From: Brevibacillus invocatus
Lineage (GTDB): Bacteria > Bacillota > Bacilli > Brevibacillales > Brevibacillaceae
Reading direction: 5' to 3'
Length of the DNA: 64,000 bases
Assembly: GCF_003710915.1 (NCBI RefSeq)
Contig: NZ_RHHR01000013.1
Location: 173,011-237,010, forward strand
Positions 17,804 to 25,839 of the stretch are shown here, piece after piece. The translations under genes and the position numbers were made by a program. The notes below the pieces were generated by a model. The model saw nothing but the letters and a program-made list of their open reading frames with translations. It made no database searches and was not told the DNA's origin. Numbering within the stretch: the stretch's first letter is position 1; every line of letters begins with the position of its first letter.

Positions 17804-17812
17804 AGCTGTCCT

Positions 17813-17865
17813 CAGGAAACAGGACAAATAAGCGCAGATCTTGGAGCGTTTTCTCCTGTTTCCTG
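17813..17865. repeat. Perfect 12-bp inverted repeat hairpin
   Basis: CAGGAAACAGGA (17813-17824) is exactly repeated as its complement at 17854-17865. Inside the loop AAGCG can pair with CGTTT. No T-run follows on either side, so it is not an obvious terminator. It sits between repeat copy A and the tRNA-Leu terminator. Confidence 0.65.
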
Positions 17866-17893
17866 CCCACCACTACAGCTGGATCTTTTCATT

Positions 17894-17932
17894 AAAAAAA
17901 GTGAGAAACAGGTTTCATACGCTGTTTCCCAC
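17894..17932 (-). terminator. Terminator of tRNA-Leu
   Basis: On the minus strand GTGGGAAACAG pairs with CTGTTTCTCAC around a short loop, and seven T follow. It begins 30 bases after the tRNA CCA end. Confidence 0.9.
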
Positions 17933-17961
17933 CTTATAGCGGTGATCATATGTAATGTAGA

Positions 17962-18044
17962 TGGTGCCGGTAGAGGGACTTGAACCCCCACGGTTTCCCT
18001 CACGATTTTGAGTCGCGCGCGTCTGCCAATTCCGCCATACCGGC
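17962..18044 (-). tRNA. tRNA-Leu (anticodon CAA)
   Basis: The acceptor stem GCCGGTA/TACCGGC, D arm, T arm (GGGGG-TTCAAGT-CCCTC) and encoded CCA are all present. The anticodon stem CGCGA/TCGTG closes loop CTCAAAA, giving anticodon CAA for codon UUG. Length is 83 nt including CCA, with an 11-nt variable region. Two apparent ORFs crossing it are artefacts. Confidence 0.97.
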
Positions 18045-18098
18045 ATAAATAAGTCAGCAATATTCGACATTTTTCGCAAATCTCGCTGACACTTAAAT

Positions 18099-18127
18099 AC
18101 TATACAGACAAATTGATACGCACGCAA
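18099..18127 (-). promoter_or_regulatory. Promoter of tRNA-Leu
   Basis: On the minus strand TTGCGT (18122-18127) and TATAGT (18099-18104) are separated by exactly 17 bases, giving a 5' leader of about 50 nt before the tRNA. This is the only clear element in the 335-base stretch between the tRNA and the GyrI-like remnant; the rest, 18128-18385, shows no gene. Confidence 0.7.
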
Positions 18128-18385
18128 TACCGGATATTTTTTCCATTTAACAAGCACTGAGATGGTAGAAAATCTGACATAAAAGATTGATTTATCAGGC
18201 TCTAACAGCATTTTACCGGCAGACCTTCCTCTTTCTATTTTATTGATTGACAAAAAACTGCCACCACTTCGTATCGTCTCATCTTCTGTTTATTCGACAA
18301 TTTCATTTTCGCTTGTTGACGCAGTTGAGCGGAAGGTCGCACCTATGCTAGGAGAAGATCCAGCTTCACAGAAATATCTCTGAGC

Positions 18386-18766
18386 CCATTTGTTAGAGGG
18401 GTTTCATGGAAACAACAGAATACCATCGGACTCCCGGTTACATATGGAGTTTTCGTAGATCCGCCAAATTACAATCCTGATACCGACCCATTTTCATGGA
18501 TAGCTGGGGTAGAAGTTCTCCATGATGCGGAGCCGCCAGAGGGCATGATTTCATACGAGCTTCCAAAAGCACCCTATGCTGTCTTAGACTACAAAGGGGA
18601 CATCGACAGGGCTGGGGATGCTTATGGACAATTATATGATTGGATCACCCAGTCAGAATATGTGCAAGCAGGGTCTTACGGATTCGAAATGTATTCCAAG
18701 GTTTATTCGATGACAGAACGGCAAAACGCTGAATTTTCATTATATTTTCCAGTTCGAAAAAAGTAG
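18386..18766 (+). pseudogene. GyrI-like effector-binding domain remnant, 5' truncated
   Basis: The frame encodes the C-terminal part of a GyrI/AraC effector-binding domain: TYGVFVDPPNYNPDTDPFSWIAG, ISYELPKAPYAVLDYKGDI and FEMYSKVYS near the end. The frame is open from 18329, but no start codon with a ribosome binding site is found, and the first half of the domain plus any DNA-binding region is missing. An ATG at 18545 could yield only 73 residues. These domains bind drugs or hydrophobic effectors; this copy is probably non-functional. Confidence 0.65.
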
Positions 18767-18786
18767 TTTTACCATCCAGATCAAAT

Positions 18787-18818
18787 GAAGAACCCCCCTG
18801 TTAGCTGGGGGTTCTTCA
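18787..18818. terminator. Shared terminator hairpin
   Basis: GAAGAACCCCC pairs perfectly with GGGGGTTCTTC around a 10-base loop. Weak T content follows on both sides. It lies between the GyrI-like remnant (plus) and ydjI (minus). Confidence 0.7.
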
Positions 18819-18837
18819 TTCTAGCCCAAGATAGATC

Positions 18838-19821
18838 CTAGCTCAGTTTCTGGCCACAATTCGGACAGAAATTGGCGCCTTCGTTCTTCGCTCCGCAGTT
18901 TGAACAAAAGTTCGGTTTTTTCCCCTCAGAAGTCGATGTCGAAGGGGCATTTGCGGCCTCAGCCGAAACCTTTTGACCGGCATTCATATTTTTCATCATT
19001 TCGTTCGCAAGGTTCATCCCCATCATCATGCCAGCCATGTCCGAAGCAGCTCCACCGCCTTGGACGTTGCCTGATACGATGCCGTCCGTCATGGCAACCT
19101 GTTGATACTTTTGCAGATTTCCGATCATTTCGTAGGATGCTGTCTTCGTGATCTTATCTTGAATTTCTTTCGGATAGTTGAAGCTCATGACTTGAAAGCC
19201 TGTAATCGTCATCCCGATGTCCATCACTTGCATATCAAGGTCTTCACGAATGCCTTTGGCAATATCAAGCGCATTCGCTTGCAGATTGAACATATCTTTT
19301 CCTTCCCGGCTGATCCACTTCATCAATAACTGGTCCAGCACGGAGGTAATCCGGATTTTGACGTCATCCACAAGATAGCTTTCTTTTACCCCGGCAATCT
19401 TATCAATCAGCGTAACGTAATCATTGACTTTGAAATTGAACGTGCCATTCGCGCGGATCGGCATGCCTCCTGGCAGCTGGGGAGTCGGGATCAGCACCGG
19501 ATTTTGCGTTCCCCATTTGACCGTGAACTCCTTGGTATTCACGAATAGGATTTCCACTCTCATCCCACTGTTGAAGCCAAATTTAAACCCTTTCAACGTG
19601 GAGAGGAATGGAACGATCTCAGAAGCGATCTGATACTCCCCTTCATCCTCAAATATCCCTTCGATCTTTCCGTTATTGATAAAAATGGCGTCTTGGCCGG
19701 AGCGAATGATTAATTTGCTTCCTTTTTTAATCTCCCGGTTGCTCCACTTCCAAAAAATCATATCGTCTCTGAATTCTTCCCATTCCACTACATTCGCAAA
19801 TTGATTTCCGAAAAATGACAT
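18838..19821 (-). CDS. ydjI: SPFH-domain protein YdjI
   Basis: Last gene of the pspA-ydjGHI operon. In B. subtilis YdjI is an SPFH/flotillin-like protein that helps tether PspA at the membrane under envelope stress. The 327 residues contain the SPFH fold (about 25-210) without a transmembrane helix, a glycine/methionine-rich helical stretch (GGGAASDMAGMMMGM, about 258-275), and a C-terminal zinc ribbon with two Cys pairs (FCSNCG...FCPNCG). The start follows GGAAGGAAGGGTGCACC. The length is close to B. subtilis YdjI (about 323). Confidence 0.9.
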   Translation of the reverse strand: MSFFGNQFANVVEWEEFRDDMIFWKWSNREIKKGSKLIIRSGQDAIFINNGKIEGIFEDEGEYQIASEIVPFLSTLKGFKFGFNSGMRVEILFVNTKEFTVKWGTQNPVLIPTPQLPGGMPIRANGTFNFKVNDYVTLIDKIAGVKESYLVDDVKIRITSVLDQLLMKWISREGKDMFNLQANALDIAKGIREDLDMQVMDIGMTITGFQVMSFNYPKEIQDKITKTASYEMIGNLQKYQQVAMTDGIVSGNVQGGGAASDMAGMMMGMNLANEMMKNMNAGQKVSAEAANAPSTSTSEGKKPNFCSNCGAKNEGANFCPNCGQKLS

Positions 19822-19839
19822 GGTGCACCCTTCCTTCCT

Positions 19840-20760
19840 TTAAAAAGATCCTCTGCTGCTATGTGAGTGGCCTCCGCTGGTCATTCCGCCTCCGCTAGAC
19901 GACCCGCCGCCCGAGCTATTGTTGGTGTTCCTTTCAATCTTCTGTTTCGTTACCGTTGTGTGAAGATAGTCATCACGGGAATCCAGAATCCCAGATGTGT
20001 GAGCTTCCTCGTAGGTACGGCTATTTACCGTTACGCGCCCCCCGGACCGATATGCCATCACAGCTACGCTGATCACTCCGATGATCAAGGAAACCGCCAA
20101 TTGAAACCACGTATTTAAGAAAAGATTATCCGGTTCCCGATTCACCTCAGGGCGAGACGTCACATATTGATCTGCAGCATGCGTCGGTGACTGCACGGGA
20201 GGCGAGTAGTCGTTGTTGTAGCTATTGTTACTGTTGTAAGTGATATCCGGTTTCACCTCAGGAAGGACTTCCAAATAGGCGCTCGCGGTTTCAATATACG
20301 TTTGAAAGGCAAGCTTGTAGTCGCCGTTTGCTAAATCCGGAGTAATTTGAGAGCGTATCTCGTCAAGCCTGTCGTTGTCCAGATACGTCTCTGCTTTATA
20401 GAAACCTGCCAGGTACACCTCTCGATTGTTCATGTCCAAGGTCAAAATAACCGCATTGCCATGAGGCTTGTCGTATCCTGGTGCCTGCTCGTCGTAAAAA
20501 TCTTCGGTCATGAGTTCCACGTCGATATTTTCTGGATTATCAGAAGTCCAAATGATGATATCCGTTTCTCTTAGTGCCCCCATTTGATTGGCCAATTCAT
20601 TCAGTTCATCGATCTCATCCTGATTCAGCAGACCCGCCTCATCATAAATCAACGGTTTCAATCCCGCCTCTTCTGCCACACTTGTTTTCATTCCGATGGA
20701 GAAGCAAAGCCATACAGCGAAAAAGATCAGGACTGACAGCACTACTCTGTTCCTTTTCAC
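19840..20760 (-). CDS. ydjH: TPM-domain membrane protein YdjH
   Basis: A 306-residue protein with an N-terminal signal or anchor helix (about 8-28), an extracytoplasmic TPM domain (about 36-170; YDEAGLLNQDEIDELNELA, EVYLAGF), a second transmembrane helix (about 215-235) and a low-complexity Gly/Ser tail ending GGHSHSSRGSF. This is the plan of B. subtilis YdjH, which with YdjG forms a membrane complex in PspA signalling. Its start overlaps the end of ydjG by four bases. The linker around 175-200 is Asn/Ser-rich. Confidence 0.88.
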   Translation of the reverse strand: MKRNRVVLSVLIFFAVWLCFSIGMKTSVAEEAGLKPLIYDEAGLLNQDEIDELNELANQMGALRETDIIIWTSDNPENIDVELMTEDFYDEQAPGYDKPHGNAVILTLDMNNREVYLAGFYKAETYLDNDRLDEIRSQITPDLANGDYKLAFQTYIETASAYLEVLPEVKPDITYNSNNSYNNDYSPPVQSPTHAADQYVTSRPEVNREPDNLFLNTWFQLAVSLIIGVISVAVMAYRSGGRVTVNSRTYEEAHTSGILDSRDDYLHTTVTKQKIERNTNNSSGGGSSSGGGMTSGGHSHSSRGSF

Positions 20761-21788
20761 CCTAATCCTCCCCCCATCATCCAGGTAACCAGCTTCAGTG
20801 AAAGGAAAGAGACACCTGATATTCCCGCAAACCAGGCGAGCACCTTCAGCTTGCTAATCGGTGGCTTGCCCACTACCTTGCCAGTCTGGCCATTCATGGC
20901 AAAGGTATATTCCAAGTTTTTGTAGTCATAATGGACCACCCATACTGGAAGAAGGGTATATTTTGCATCCCTGCACTTGGCATGAATGTTCTTTTCACTA
21001 AAACTCACCGATGTATATTGTGACACCGTAGATGATATATAAGAATCGATATAATCGCTGATTTTATCTTGCGCCCGTGGAAATAGCTCCTTGTAGTCAT
21101 AGCTGTATTTTTCTGCGACGTAGCCAGCCAGATAGGCCGTGTTAAAGCTTTTTAACTGGTCGTATGGAAACGGCTCCAATCGATCCATCAGCTGGTCGTT
21201 CATTTTCTCGGAAGCATCGATCGGCACATTCACATAATTAAGGCGAATTCTGCGGTACACATCGTAATGCCGTGTTTCCGTATAGCGATAGTCCCCCTGC
21301 TCATACGTTCTCACTCTCTTACCGTGCGCATGGACCTCAATCGCATTATGTATATCATACAGCCAGAAGGGAACATACATCCCGGTTATTCCCTTGATGC
21401 GATCGGCTGCCATAAACTCATTGGGCACCAACAGACCCTTCCTGCACCATTTCCGAAAGGCCTGTACCGCTTCTTCCTTGCTAATCGCAAAAGGAATAAC
21501 CTGTAGCGGGGCAAGCTCCCCGGTCAAACGATCTCCAAGTACGACGACAGACCCACAAAAGCTACAAGTGGTCGCAGTCGTCTCCGACTCAGTCATCACC
21601 ACAGCCCCGCAGCTTTTGCAATGATATTCGGTTGCCTCACCTTCTGAAAAAACATGTACCTTCAAAGGATCAGGGCTATCCTGAATATCTTCGTTTCTAC
21701 CGCAGCTATGACAAGACAACATCCCGGTCTCACTGTCAAAGACCATGCCACTGCCACAGTTTGGGCATTTGTAATCGATAATAGGCAT
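20757..21788 (-). CDS. ydjG: Zinc-ribbon membrane protein YdjG
   Basis: The 343-residue protein carries two N-terminal zinc ribbons (CPNCG...CHSCG and CKSCG...CSFCG, first 80 residues), a large soluble domain, and one C-terminal transmembrane segment (about 315-335). B. subtilis YdjG (about 341 residues) has the same order and partners YdjH at the membrane. Tight spacing with pspA upstream (27 bases) and overlap with ydjH support one operon. Confidence 0.88.
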   Translation of the reverse strand: MPIIDYKCPNCGSGMVFDSETGMLSCHSCGRNEDIQDSPDPLKVHVFSEGEATEYHCKSCGAVVMTESETTATTCSFCGSVVVLGDRLTGELAPLQVIPFAISKEEAVQAFRKWCRKGLLVPNEFMAADRIKGITGMYVPFWLYDIHNAIEVHAHGKRVRTYEQGDYRYTETRHYDVYRRIRLNYVNVPIDASEKMNDQLMDRLEPFPYDQLKSFNTAYLAGYVAEKYSYDYKELFPRAQDKISDYIDSYISSTVSQYTSVSFSEKNIHAKCRDAKYTLLPVWVVHYDYKNLEYTFAMNGQTGKVVGKPPISKLKVLAWFAGISGVSFLSLKLVTWMMGGGLG

Positions 21789-21815
21789 TCGCTCACCTCT
21801 ATATGGAAGAAAGGG

Positions 21816-22439
21816 CTATTCCTTCTTACCTTTTTCAAATTGCTCGAACAGCTCGTCAAAATTGTCCTTCTTTTCTGCCCGAAGCTCGGCAATAGCCATA
21901 GCTTCATCATAGGTACGGTTTACCTTTTCTTCAAAGGCATCGAACACCGCATCATTACCGTTCATCGTCGAACCGATCGAATTCAGTTTTTGCTGAATTT
22001 TAGCAGCTGCCAGCTTCTCCTTCAGCTTTGCACGCCTTGCTTCCAGCTGACCAATATCGGCTTCCAGCTTTGCTTGAATTTGCTTCATGCTGGCGACGTT
22101 TGCAGCAGCTGTTTCATACACCGCCTGGAGCCGGGCTTCTTTCTCTGCCAGCAATTCCTTCTTATCCTGGAACTTTCTCGCATTCTCGTCATCGCCAGCT
22201 TCCATGGCCTTCTCGGCATAATGCTGCAGCTTTCGGATCTCCGCCGTACATTCATCCAGCACTCTTTTAGCCCGCTTTTCATCCCCCAGCATGGAAGCAG
22301 ACTCGGCTTTGACCTGGCCGAGATCACTGTTTACGCTGCGCATGAATTCATCTATCGTCTTCTCCGGATCTTTGCTCTTCTCTAATAATGCGTTCAAATT
22401 GCTGCTCATAATATCTCTTATCCTTGACAAGATTCCCAT
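21816..22439 (-). CDS. pspA: Phage-shock protein A
   Basis: PspA is an ESCRT-III-like coiled-coil protein that coats and stabilises damaged membranes. From the ATG at 22439 (behind GGAGGGAGCAT) it has 207 residues, beginning MGILSRIRDIMSSNLNALLE with the amphipathic N-terminal helix, then near-continuous coiled coil (EKAMEAGDDENARKF, KLEADIGQLEARRAKLKEKL). Longer upstream frames lack a ribosome binding site and would destroy the amphipathic start. First gene of pspA-ydjGHI behind a SigW-like promoter, as in B. subtilis. Confidence 0.93.
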   Translation of the reverse strand: MGILSRIRDIMSSNLNALLEKSKDPEKTIDEFMRSVNSDLGQVKAESASMLGDEKRAKRVLDECTAEIRKLQHYAEKAMEAGDDENARKFQDKKELLAEKEARLQAVYETAAANVASMKQIQAKLEADIGQLEARRAKLKEKLAAAKIQQKLNSIGSTMNGNDAVFDAFEEKVNRTYDEAMAIAELRAEKKDNFDELFEQFEKGKKE

Positions 22440-22477
22440 ATGCTCCCTCCAGTCGATAAGTCTTCTTATAATCATAT

Positions 22478-22503
22478 TACCTTTTATTTGAGGAAAGGTT
22501 TCA
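22478..22503 (-). promoter_or_regulatory. SigW-type promoter of pspA
   Basis: On the minus strand TGAAAC (-35, 22498-22503), followed by CTTT, and GGTA (-10, 22478-22481) are 16 bases apart. The B. subtilis SigW consensus is TGAAAC-N16-CGTA, so three of four -10 bases match. Known SigW control of the homologous operon supports the assignment. Confidence 0.65.
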
Positions 22504-22579
22504 GTTTCTGTAAGATCGTGCTCCCAAAAACCTTGCTCATGCCCACCTCCTCTCACTCTTAGCCTGCCATGAGCCCGCT

Positions 22580-23056
22580 CTATCTTCTCCCCCTGCACGG
22601 CGCACAGCAGCCCGCCAAAAACCTGCGTCTACCTGGCTTGTCAAAAGGATAGTCAAGCGGATGACGACCCACTACAATCCAGCGCCCCCGTACTTTTTTC
22701 AATTGATAGACACGGAAAAACTGGTCGCTTGGATCAAAAGCAAACCACACGGCAATGGTCACGCGCCGCGTCCCTTTTGACAATACCTTCGTTTTCACAA
22801 TAGGCGGTGCCCCAATCCCATCACCTACCGGCACAGCCAAACGACCTTTGATCCGACGCAAATCGAGGTTACCTATCACGCGGTTGGCCAAGCAGGTGGT
22901 CATGTTTTTACGTAAAAACCGGCGAATTTTGGGTACGGAATGAAACCGTTTAGGCAGCAATACCCCTCGTCCCCCTACACGCTTTCTTGCTGAAAACACA
23001 ATGGTCCAAAATCCTCTCTCGGCAGCTCTAATGGTTTGAATCCATTTTTTGCGCAT
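22580..23056 (-). CDS. Uncharacterised basic protein
   Basis: 158 residues, very rich in Arg and Lys (MRKKWIQTIRAAERGF, and a C-terminal RRRFLAGCCAPCRGRR with three cysteines). There is no signal peptide or membrane segment. The middle (VTIAVWFAFDPSDQFFRVYQLKK) reads like a beta-rich core. The ATG has a good AGAAGGGAGGAATGCCGG site. It ends just before the pspA promoter, so it is a separate unit. I recognise no family; nucleic-acid binding is possible from charge alone. Confidence 0.55.
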   Translation of the reverse strand: MRKKWIQTIRAAERGFWTIVFSARKRVGGRGVLLPKRFHSVPKIRRFLRKNMTTCLANRVIGNLDLRRIKGRLAVPVGDGIGAPPIVKTKVLSKGTRRVTIAVWFAFDPSDQFFRVYQLKKVRGRWIVVGRHPLDYPFDKPGRRRFLAGCCAPCRGRR

Positions 23057-23204
23057 CCGGCATTCCTCCCTTCTAAAAGGGTATGCTTCCGACTACTGTT
23101 GCGGTTGGGCACTCTTACGGATGGGCGGCCGCCATTCCTGCATAACCCCGGGGTAAAAGGGCAAAGTAAAGGGGTATGAGTTGATAAGATAGGAGGATGA
23201 ACAA

Positions 23205-23441
23205 ATGCCGAGTCAGATCAACACGGATTCCCTGAAAAAAGCGGAAGTTTCCGCTACACTTGCAAAAACCATGATCACCCAGGCCATCGAACAGTCCGCA
23301 GCGAATCCCCAGCTGGCGGAGGAAGCATTGAAGCAGGCAACACAAGAGATTGCCCAAGCTCAAACGATGATTTCACAGGTACAATCGACCATTCAAACCC
23401 AACAGCAGCAACAACAGCAACAACAGCAACAGCAGAAATAA
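23205..23441 (+). CDS. Small helical protein with polyglutamine tail
   Basis: 78 residues: an Ala/Gln-rich amphipathic helical region (SLKKAEVSATLAKTMITQAIE, EEALKQATQEIAQAQTMI) then a C-terminal run of 12 Gln and a final Lys. The run is encoded by a CAA/CAG microsatellite (about 23400-23437), a potentially length-variable tract. AGGAGGATGAACAA precedes the ATG, and a terminator follows. No family recognised. The helices suggest self-association, possibly a small structural protein. Confidence 0.65.
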   Translation: MPSQINTDSLKKAEVSATLAKTMITQAIEQSAANPQLAEEALKQATQEIAQAQTMISQVQSTIQTQQQQQQQQQQQQK

Positions 23442-23457
23442 TTGCAGCTGCAAGCCA

Positions 23458-23495
23458 AACAGGCAGAATCCGGTTGACGGTCCTGCCTGTTTTTT
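23458..23495 (+). terminator. Terminator of the polyglutamine gene
   Basis: AACAGGCAG pairs with CTGCCTGTT around a 16-base loop and is followed by a T6 run. Confidence 0.88.
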
Positions 23496-23567
23496 GCATT
23501 TTGTGTTGTTCTTTCATACAATCAGGCTTGGAGTCACAACATACATGGTGAAAGGTGGAGACATCCA

Positions 23568-23993
23568 ATGCCCAAGCTAAACGGCATCAACCATTTCCTG
23601 TTTTCCGTCTCAGATTTGGAGCGCTCGTTTGTTTTTTATCGGGATGTCTTGGGAGCTCGCCCTTTGGTAAAGGGAAGAAAGCTGGCTTATTTTGAATGGA
23701 ACGGATACTGGCTTGCCTTGAATGAGGAATCCAATATCCCGCGCAAGGAAATCCATGACTCGTATACGCATCTAGCCTTTTCAATCGACAAGGATTCCTT
23801 TTCGACATGGAGAGAGCATCTGAAAACGCATCAGGTCAACATCCTGCCTGGTCGGGAGAGAGATGAACGCGACTTGCTGTCGATTTACTTCACTGATCCC
23901 GATGGTCATAAATTCGAGCTGCATACGGGAACTCTTCAGGATCGCCTCGCTTACTATCGGGATGAAAAGCATCATATGGTTTTCTTTGATTAA
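23568..23993 (+). CDS. fosB: FosB-type fosfomycin thiol transferase
   Basis: FosB inactivates fosfomycin by adding bacillithiol (or cysteine) to its epoxide in a metal-dependent reaction. The 141 residues form the paired beta-alpha-beta-beta-beta modules of the VOC superfamily. Metal ligands are visible as His9, His69 (SYTHLAF) and Glu118 (GHKFELH), and the Firmicute FosB signatures [29 protein letters not shown] and SGTLQDRL-like [12 protein letters not shown] are present. It stands alone behind a GAAAGGTGGAGACATCC site. Resistance is expected from the family but depends on expression and bacillithiol supply. Confidence 0.92.
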   Translation: MPKLNGINHFLFSVSDLERSFVFYRDVLGARPLVKGRKLAYFEWNGYWLALNEESNIPRKEIHDSYTHLAFSIDKDSFSTWREHLKTHQVNILPGRERDERDLLSIYFTDPDGHKFELHTGTLQDRLAYYRDEKHHMVFFD

Positions 23994-24124
23994 TCAATCC
24001 TCCTCTTCATGGGGTACACAAGTTCGGCAAATATTGTCCCGAACCATTTATAAATTAACAAGAATCAAATGGAATCAGCCTTTTCTCTCATGCTGTTTTT
24101 TTATGCCAACAGCGGAGGGAAAGT

Positions 24125-24560
24125 ATGTTTGGGAAAAAGCGATCAGAGATTGCTGTCGTAGCCAACCGCATCCAAGAAAGCAATATAACGGCTCCAGATC
24201 AGCTAGAAGGAAAGCTGAGATTTTTGCAAATCAATCAAGAAGACCTAGACCGGCTGAAACAATTGGATCCTTTGCTAAAGCAACATGTGGAATCGATTAC
24301 AGAGCGTCATTACCTCATGTTAAGAGAATTTCGCACTTGATGAACATCATCGAAGACAATACAACCATCGAGCGTCTTTCCGATTCTTTCCGTCGATATC
24401 TGCTCTCTCTTTCCAAACAACGACCTTGGAACAAGCCAGTGCGGGCAAAGAAATTATTCAGTCGTCCCTGAACAGCTTTTTGACGATGACTACAGAATTC
24501 GAAGGCATGCAAAATAAAATCAACAATCTCCTGGACTCGCTTCAAAGTGTTTCTGCTAGC
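24125..24560 (+). pseudogene. HemAT-like globin-coupled chemoreceptor remnant
   Basis: HemAT is an oxygen-sensing chemotaxis receptor with an N-terminal globin and a C-terminal signalling domain (about 430 residues). Three fragments in three frames remain: the start of the globin (LRFLQINQEDLDRLKQLDPL, HVESITERHY, 24125-24335), a short continuation (LMNIIEDNTTIERLSDSFRRYL, to about 24415), then the extreme C-terminus of a methyl-accepting domain (TLEQASAGKEIIQ, FLTMTTEFEGMQNKINNLL, to about 24560). The heme-binding part of the globin and nearly all of the signalling hairpin are gone. Confidence 0.78.
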
Positions 24561-24575
24561 CGGTCGTCACTTCAC

Positions 24576-25664
24576 TCATCGTTGTATACGCCTCGACAGA
24601 TGTTTTTTTACCTCGCTCAACTCTTTCTTGGACAAGCATCTGGTCGAGGCTGTATGGCTTAGTCTAGTGGAGCGTGCTGCCCTGACCTTGCTTGCTACTG
24701 CTCCGGCAGTACGGATGCCAAAGGCCTGCATGGCCCATTGAATCGGAAACGAGATGGAAAATCGGCCATCCTCCGAACCGGCAAAATTCACGGCTGCTGC
24801 GCGATTTCCCGATGTCAACCAGACAGAACCCGAATCGCCTGGCAATGAATTGGCCCGGCTGCTGCGAATGACTGTCTGGTTGCGAAAACGAATCGTTCCC
24901 AATCCCCCATAGGAGCCGTAATCTACGGCTACGTCCGTGTTGATCGAGGTGACGACACCGCTGACCAGCCCTGTCGTACGTCCCACCTTTTTCAGACGAC
25001 TTCCCAGTGAATAGGAGCGCACGTATCCGCGAATCCTCCCCACCCTGGCATAAGTGGGAGCAAGCATACGATTGTTCAGTGGAATGGACAAGGCTGCATC
25101 CAGATAATTCACTCCACTTCTACTGAGACGGACAAATCGATACAATCTGCCGATCCTGTCTCTGCCGTAGCGACCGCCATCTGCTCCTCCCGGCTGTAGC
25201 GTCTCTGTGTATCCCCCTGTATTATGTCGGTTCAAGACATGGTTGTTGCTCAGCAAAAAGCGCTGTGCCCGATTGGCTGCACGAGCCACGATAAGCCCTG
25301 CCGTTCCAGATATGCCGGGTCGCCCCACACTATAACCAGCTACTACTGGACGAATTCGGCTTCGCAGTGATCGACTCGTTGCTCTTGGTTTGAAGGCTGG
25401 ATGACAGGAGCATCTTCCTGAGGTGACTCTCTGGACAGGTACTTGTACGCTTCTCCCCGTCTTTTTGCATCTGACTGCCACGCTTCGCGGACAGCTTTTT
25501 CGAATCGATGCACTCGCATTCAGCGTGTACATCACGACGCACATGCCGCCTGATCGATTTAATCCGTTGGCAAATCCGACGCCGATCCCGACCACACCTG
25601 GCATCTTGTGCCATCTTTTCACCAGTCTCTCCTTGGCTTGAAGCGCTTGTCTGTACGTAGACAT
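24576..25664 (-). CDS. Trypsin-like serine peptidase, NAL1-like
   Basis: A 362-residue S1-fold peptidase. Triad positions are visible: His in LSNNHVL, Asp in NYLDAAL and the nucleophile Ser in PGDSGSVW. The N-terminal extension (MSTYRQALQAKERLV, GVVGIGVGFAN, CVVMYTLN) resembles bacterial proteins related to plant NARROW LEAF 1 rather than exported trypsins, and there is no signal peptide. It is unusually Arg-rich and has a Cys cluster (RCSCHP). The ATG at 25664 follows AAAGGGAGGGATTGC; an upstream ATG has no site. Single gene. The substrate is unknown. Confidence 0.8.
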   Translation of the reverse strand: MSTYRQALQAKERLVKRWHKMPGVVGIGVGFANGLNRSGGMCVVMYTLNASASIRKSCPRSVAVRCKKTGRSVQVPVQRVTSGRCSCHPAFKPRATSRSLRSRIRPVVAGYSVGRPGISGTAGLIVARAANRAQRFLLSNNHVLNRHNTGGYTETLQPGGADGGRYGRDRIGRLYRFVRLSRSGVNYLDAALSIPLNNRMLAPTYARVGRIRGYVRSYSLGSRLKKVGRTTGLVSGVVTSINTDVAVDYGSYGGLGTIRFRNQTVIRSSRANSLPGDSGSVWLTSGNRAAAVNFAGSEDGRFSISFPIQWAMQAFGIRTAGAVASKVRAARSTRLSHTASTRCLSKKELSEVKKHLSRRIQR

Positions 25665-25765
25665 GCAATCCCTCCCTTTCCGGATGCCATCACGATTACA
25701 TCCTATGTCAAACTTGACCATGAACATTGGACAGATGCAGGAGGAAGAGTGCCTTTTTTGCCTTT

Positions 25766-25814
25766 GTAAAAAAACAAGGGTGATCCACTAGCAGTTGCCT
25801 GCTGTGGATCACCC
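25766..25814 (-). terminator. Terminator of xpt-pbuX
   Basis: GTGGATCACCC and its complement form an 11-bp stem, followed on the minus strand by TTGTTTTTTT, just after the pbuX stop. Confidence 0.9.
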
Positions 25815-25839
25815 TGTCCATGGCGCATCTTTGCTTGGA

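Noticed and set aside
17812..18253. Minus-strand open frames crossing the tRNA-Leu gene.
   Set aside because: They read through the tRNA and its terminator and have no ribosome binding site.
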